Positions 59,980-64,000 of a stretch of DNA of 64,000 nucleotides are shown one piece after another. Both the position numbers and the translations under genes were made by a program. Source of the DNA: Strix aluco (taxonomy: Eukaryota > Chordata > Aves > Strigiformes > Strigidae); assembly GCF_031877795.1 (NCBI RefSeq), contig NC_133946.1, positions 9,895,144 to 9,959,143 of the forward strand. The letters run 5' to 3'. The notes beneath the pieces are model-generated. The model saw nothing but the letters and a program-made list of their open reading frames with translations. It did not search any database and was not told the origin of the DNA. Numbering within the stretch: position 1 is the first letter of the stretch; every line of letters begins with the position of its first letter.

Positions 59980-60116
59980 TGGCAGGGATTGTTCCTTTGT
60001 AGCGTGCCTGTGGTGGGATCTGCCCCCGCTGCCCCCGCACAGGCTGTCTGCTCTCGAAGCCTTTTCACCAGCTGAGTTCCCCCTCCGCCCCCCAATGACA
60101 TTCACAGGATTTCCTC
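59980..60116 (-). other. LMO2: LMO2 5' UTR part of the start-codon exon
   Basis: A strong acceptor (TTGGTGTTGCAG) ends at 60117. It is preceded on the minus strand by a pyrimidine tract made of a T-run and (CT)n, which is the (GA)n/A15 simple repeat on the plus strand at 60129-60157. If used, at least one upstream non-coding exon must exist. The frame of the LMO2 start codon stays open through all 45 codons of this leader, with no ATG in it. Confidence 0.5.
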
Positions 60117-60128
60117 CTGCAACACCAA

Positions 60129-60157
60129 AGAGAGAGAGAGAGAAAAAAAAAAAAAAA
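60129..60157. repeat. (GA)n followed by an A15 run
   Basis: This is a simple repeat on the plus strand. On the LMO2 sense strand it reads T15 then (CT)n and lies directly before an acceptor AG, so it doubles as a polypyrimidine tract. Confidence 0.85.
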
Positions 60158-60174
60158 GAATATATGGGCTGGGG

Positions 60175-60201
60175 CTGCTGCTGCTGCTGCTGCTGCTGCT
60201 C
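60175..60201. repeat. (CTG)n triplet run, about 9 units
   Basis: Uninterrupted GCT/CTG triplets lie in the LMO2 promoter island. No recognised coding exon covers them, so they are not read as a homopolymer protein tract in the LMO2 frame I support. Confidence 0.9.
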
Positions 60202-60282
60202 CGCAAGTCTCCCCGCAGGCTCTGACCTCCCATCCCCGCCGCGCTCCGCCTGCGCGCCGGCCGGCGGGGCAGCTCCCGCGGC

Positions 60283-60351
60283 CGCGGCTCCGGCTGCTCC
60301 GGCTGCTCCGGCTGCTCCGGCTCCGGCTGCTCCGGCTCCGGCGGGTGGGAA
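60283..60351. repeat. GC-rich tandem array (GGCTGCTCC / GGCTCC units)
   Basis: Irregularly alternating 9-bp and 6-bp units make a short minisatellite in the LMO2 island. A TTATTATTATTATTA run follows at about 60483-60497. Confidence 0.85.
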
Positions 60352-60599
60352 GCGGCTGCCTCGGCTGCCACCGCTGCCTCAGCCCGGAGCTCCCGGGGCT
60401 CCGCTCAGGCTCTCAGCCCGGGCAGCTCTGGACATGCTCTGGAGCCGGGTGGATGTGTGGCGAAGGGGGAGATCAGCATCACTATTATTATTATTACTCC
60501 GTGGCTCAGCCCCGGGTCTCTGGTTTCATTTCCTTTTTCCTGATCACGATTCAAATACAATAGAAGGAAATCACACTTAAAGAGACAGCTGCCCATTTC

Positions 60600-63510
60600 T
60601 TAACTGGACTCCTGGGGATTTAGCAATACAAACAGCAGCATCACGACTCGCTGGGTTCCTTAAAGAGGCAGAGCTGGGGCTCCCCAGAGCCAGGGCTGGG
60701 AGCTGACACTGCATTTTCACATCACAAGGACATTTAATAACACTTGCTCGGCGGACGGGGGGTGCTCAGGTAGGTAGGCAACCTGAAAATGATCCCAAGG
60801 GCTGGAAAAAAATAAGCGCCTGGTTCCGTATCACTGGCTTCTTCTCAGCTCCACACAGGACCAAAGCGACAGTCACTGTCTCTCTCCTCCCTCTCTCCTT
60901 CTCTTACATATATAGGCACATGCCCACATGCACACATATTTCTGTACAGTACTTTGAGATCCACAGGTAGAGAACCTAAGTGTTCTTTTTCTACCTAGGA
61001 TTCAAACTGGTCAGCTAAACTGTGTCTCATTTATATCCCCTAGTGAACATTTACGGGTGTCTGCTTCTAGACATCCCCTAGGTCTTGGCAAGCAATATAA
61101 CAAATTTATATCTTGACACCATTTGATGTTAATGAGCTATAAAAGCCGGAGAGTATGAAGTATCGATCTGTAATTAATCACGGAGAAGCTAAAGATGGGA
61201 AAGTCTTGCCTGAATATCTCTATTTCCCCTCCCACCCTTCCTCCTCTCCATCAGCACAGCACATCCCGGAAAGGACTGATTTACAGTGCCAGAGTGAAAA
61301 CTATTACAGCAATTTGAACATTTCCCAGTCTCTGCGGCATTTGATACTGGCCGTTGCTGGAGGCAGAGTTCTGGATGAGATGAACTGCTTGCCCTGTTAA
61401 TTCCTTTAAAAACAGTAAGAAAATATCTATAATAAAGCAGTAGTGAATAGTGGTAGAAATTCTTCACTTCTTTATTAATTCTCAGAAGAGGAATGTATTT
61501 GATGTCTATTTTTATGACTACAGTCTATTTTTTTCAGCTTTTTGGCAGCTAGGGATATAATATCTGCAATACATTAATGAGCCCAATTCAAAGATTAGTA
61601 ATGTCAGCAGAAGGACTGTTATTCATTTCAAGGGGCTTTGAACCAAGCTCTCGCAATACTTTAGAGCCATCACTGGTCATTAGAACACATCTTTCTTATT
61701 CTTTAAAAACATTATCTCTGATGTATTTTAAGCTATTACTGTATGACAGTCACTTATTTCTGTTAAAGGAAAAGAGTCTTTTGTTAGGTTTTTGCAGACA
61801 GGACTGACGTATGTGATGACTATTTAATTTCTGATATATTTACACTGTGATCAGGAAAGTAAAATGTAAACCTTTCCAGAAGACTGAATAATTAAACTAT
61901 TGCAAGACACCCCCCCCCCCCCATTCTGCTAGAAACTTTATTATGTTGTTTTAAAAGAATCAGAAATTTAATTTAAAGGAGGATCAAAAACATCTATAAG
62001 GACTTCAAACATCTTTAAAAAAAAAAAGACATTTCTATGAGCTTGGTTTCTCCTGGCTTCATGTCTCATGGTTTAATAAAGTATAAACTCTGAGTCAAAA
62101 TTTCCCTGATGTTTGGGGTATTCATATTCTGAATAGCTCCTCATGGAATAATGTGAACAATTCCATAATGCCAGGTGAATTTGCTGGTTTCAGATAACAC
62201 AGTTGTGCATACGCTACAGACATACTGGCATGTTGCCTTCCTTGTATTTATTTTTCCAAAATTCACAGGAAATTAATATCTTCAAGACTTCTGTCCCTTT
62301 GTCCATCTAAAAGAGACCAAGTGGCTCAAATGTTTTGGTGAGGGACAAAAACATCGACATTGGCACATAAGGAATTACTTAATTCCTTAGAAAAATAACA
62401 TAAAAACAAGGATTTACAATACACAGTGGCCAGTGATTATTGGAAAACACAATTTTTAAGCTTTTGCAACACCTGTATTCCTTGCTTTGGTCAGACTACC
62501 TCAGGTCTAGCAGATAACCTCCCTGAAGCTAATGAGATATTTCTTATAATGAGTACATGCATTGCTGGACAAACCAGGAACGTTCTCTCCTTTGCAAGAT
62601 CAAACCCTTAACCTGCAGAACGCTTTTCTGTATGAAAACAGAGGAACAGCATGCAATAAAGAAGCTGAAGAGGACAATTTGTATGTGTTTTATTGTATTC
62701 CTTTTCAGTCAGATCCAAAACAAACTTTCTTAGAAAAAGCCAGCTCTTTAAGCACAGTACTTTTGATAGTGCTGGGATCACTCCATGGTCCTGCAGACGC
62801 CACCCGTCTCATTGTTTAAAACAATTGTAATTAAAACCACAAGATTATTTCTTGTTTTCTCTCTGTCCTATGAAGGAGAGATGCTAGGCAAAGTCTTGAG
62901 CTAAGAAAAGTGAAAAAAAAAACCCAGTCAATTTGCTGGTATGTAACATCATAAATGTGTTGCTCCACCATGCTAAATGGGACAGTGCTCGAACTCAATC
63001 TGCTTAGACAAAGAGAATCAGAAAATGCAGTGTGAGGATTAAAGCTGCCAGGGTATCGTGAACAAACTGCACAGCAAAGACACCAGGCAAGACCATGCAT
63101 CAGGTTGGGTTTCAGACTAAACCAAACCATGGCTTTGCAGGAGGCAGTGTGGCAGAAGGTGCCAGAAGCAGTGTCCTGGCCTGATGGGTGTCTGCCAAAC
63201 TCCTGGGGGTGTTTTGCCCCAGTGGCATTTCTGGAAGCACCTTTTCTTTATATTTCTGTGCTGGCTTTTATTGCCAATTTCCACTGGATTTGCAGTGAAA
63301 AGCCCATCAAGAAAGTCCTCAGCATACTGAGAGTTGCATCTTCTAACACCTTTGAGGAACATATACTTTTTTGGGATAATTAATTTTCATTTGTTAGCTT
63401 TACATATAATAAACTCTTGCTCTGGACAGTGAAATTTGGCATTTCCAGCTGAGGACTCTCGCGTCCCACCAGAAGAGATGACCAGTAATCAAGAGTGACT
63501 TCTTTTTTTC
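60600..63510. other. DNA upstream of LMO2, no gene recognised
   Basis: This is AT-rich sequence 5' of LMO2 that may contain its further promoters and non-coding exons, but none could be fixed from sequence. A plus-strand TATAAAAG lies at 61138-61145. A C16 run lies at about 61907-61922. Confidence 0.4.
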
Positions 63511-63512
63511 AT

Positions 63513-63572
63513 CTTAGGCAACTCCCTTAATACCTCTTTGCCTCAATTTTCCCATCTGCAAATGTTTACTTC
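63513..63572 (+). repeat. MIR-like CORE-SINE remnant, short
   Basis: The text CTTAGGCAACTCCCTTAATA followed by TTGCCTCAATTTTCCCATCT and GCAAATG matches the MIR 3' consensus in order. Only about 60 bp can be recognised. Confidence 0.55.
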
Positions 63573-64000
63573 CCTCAGCAGAATTGGCTGTTGATTTACT
63601 TTTGCCTCCCGCTGAATAATGTTCACAAAGACAAAGCGTTATTCAGTGCTAGAATTGGTGGTGCCGACATTTCCTGCACAGGGACAAAAAGACTAGCACT
63701 ATTTTTAGTGAGAGCTTTTCTTTCCATTGTCCCTTTCTCTCTGAAGCTGTATTTTCCAGGGCTTTTTAGTGCAGCTTTTTTTGTGTTCATTGATTGAAAA
63801 TCCTGAGGGATGAGTTTTGGTTTCAATTAACTTTTATTAATAAAGATCATGTTATAGAGTAATTCTTGGAGCGTGGCTGAGATCAAATCTGCTGTTAGTA
63901 ACTGCATTTAGCATTCAGTGCTTGGAATAAGTCGGCTGGACTTTTCTATATATTTCTCAATAACAACATTTGATGTAAAACTGCATCGTTTCTACGAGTG
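63573..64000. other. Right edge, nothing recognised
   Basis: AT-rich DNA with no supported feature. Confidence 0.4.

Larger units (their letters stand above)
59430..60470 (-). promoter_or_regulatory. LMO2: LMO2 proximal CpG island and promoter region
   Basis: The stretch is strongly GC- and CpG-rich around the start-codon exon, at the position of the mammalian LMO2 proximal promoter. It contains several long G-runs on the plus strand (about 59527-59539, 59750-59762 and 59897-59911), a CTG-triplet run and a GGCTGCTCC-type tandem array. Regulatory function is inferred from position and composition. Confidence 0.65.

Noticed and set aside
61155-61400. 81-codon ORF just after the plus-strand TATA box
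   Set aside because: The ATG lies about 10 bases after the TATA box, upstream of where transcription would start, and the product has no recognisable content.

Overview
This window is vertebrate nuclear DNA and almost certainly from a bird. Several pieces of CR1 LINE carry the avian type of 3' region, there is a typical avian solo LTR, and the coding exons read as close relatives of human CD59, FBXO3 and LMO2. Order and orientation (CD59, FBXO3, LMO2, all on the minus strand) match human 11p13. I cannot name the species from the sequence.

Layout. 1-1.3 kb: a CpG island with a consensus minus-strand splice donor, probably the first exon of a gene lying mostly off the left edge, plus an odd 32-codon plus-strand ORF. 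1.4-10 kb: non-coding DNA with two CR1 copies, an old tRNA-derived SINE and the CD59 3' end. 10.1-15.3 kb: CD59, with three coding exons (119 aa), a probable non-coding first exon and its CpG-island promoter. 15.5-19.7 kb: a CR1 cluster and intergenic DNA. 19.7-39.5 kb: the whole of FBXO3 (11 coding exons, 455 aa) with its CpG island. A solo LTR lies in intron 8 and an old CR1 in intron 5. 39.5-52.3 kb: a long intergenic stretch with a possible orphan coding exon at 42.5 kb, MIR-like fossils and a very old CR1. 52.3-60.5 kb: LMO2 (three coding exons, 158 aa) with its GC-rich promoter region. 60.6-64 kb: upstream LMO2 DNA with one more MIR-like remnant.

The three genes are functionally unrelated. 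CD59 is a GPI-anchored complement inhibitor, FBXO3 a substrate receptor of an SCF ubiquitin ligase, and LMO2 a LIM-only bridging factor of blood and endothelial transcription complexes. All coding exon boundaries below were read by eye from GT/AG signals, codon phase and protein similarity, and every exon junction keeps the reading frame. I saw no new defence system, viral genome or CRISPR-like structure. The least explained items are the exon-like ORF at 42.5 kb, a direct repeat bracketing the LMO2 LIM1 exon, an open frame running through the LMO2 5' UTR, and the unidentified CpG-island transcript at the left edge.
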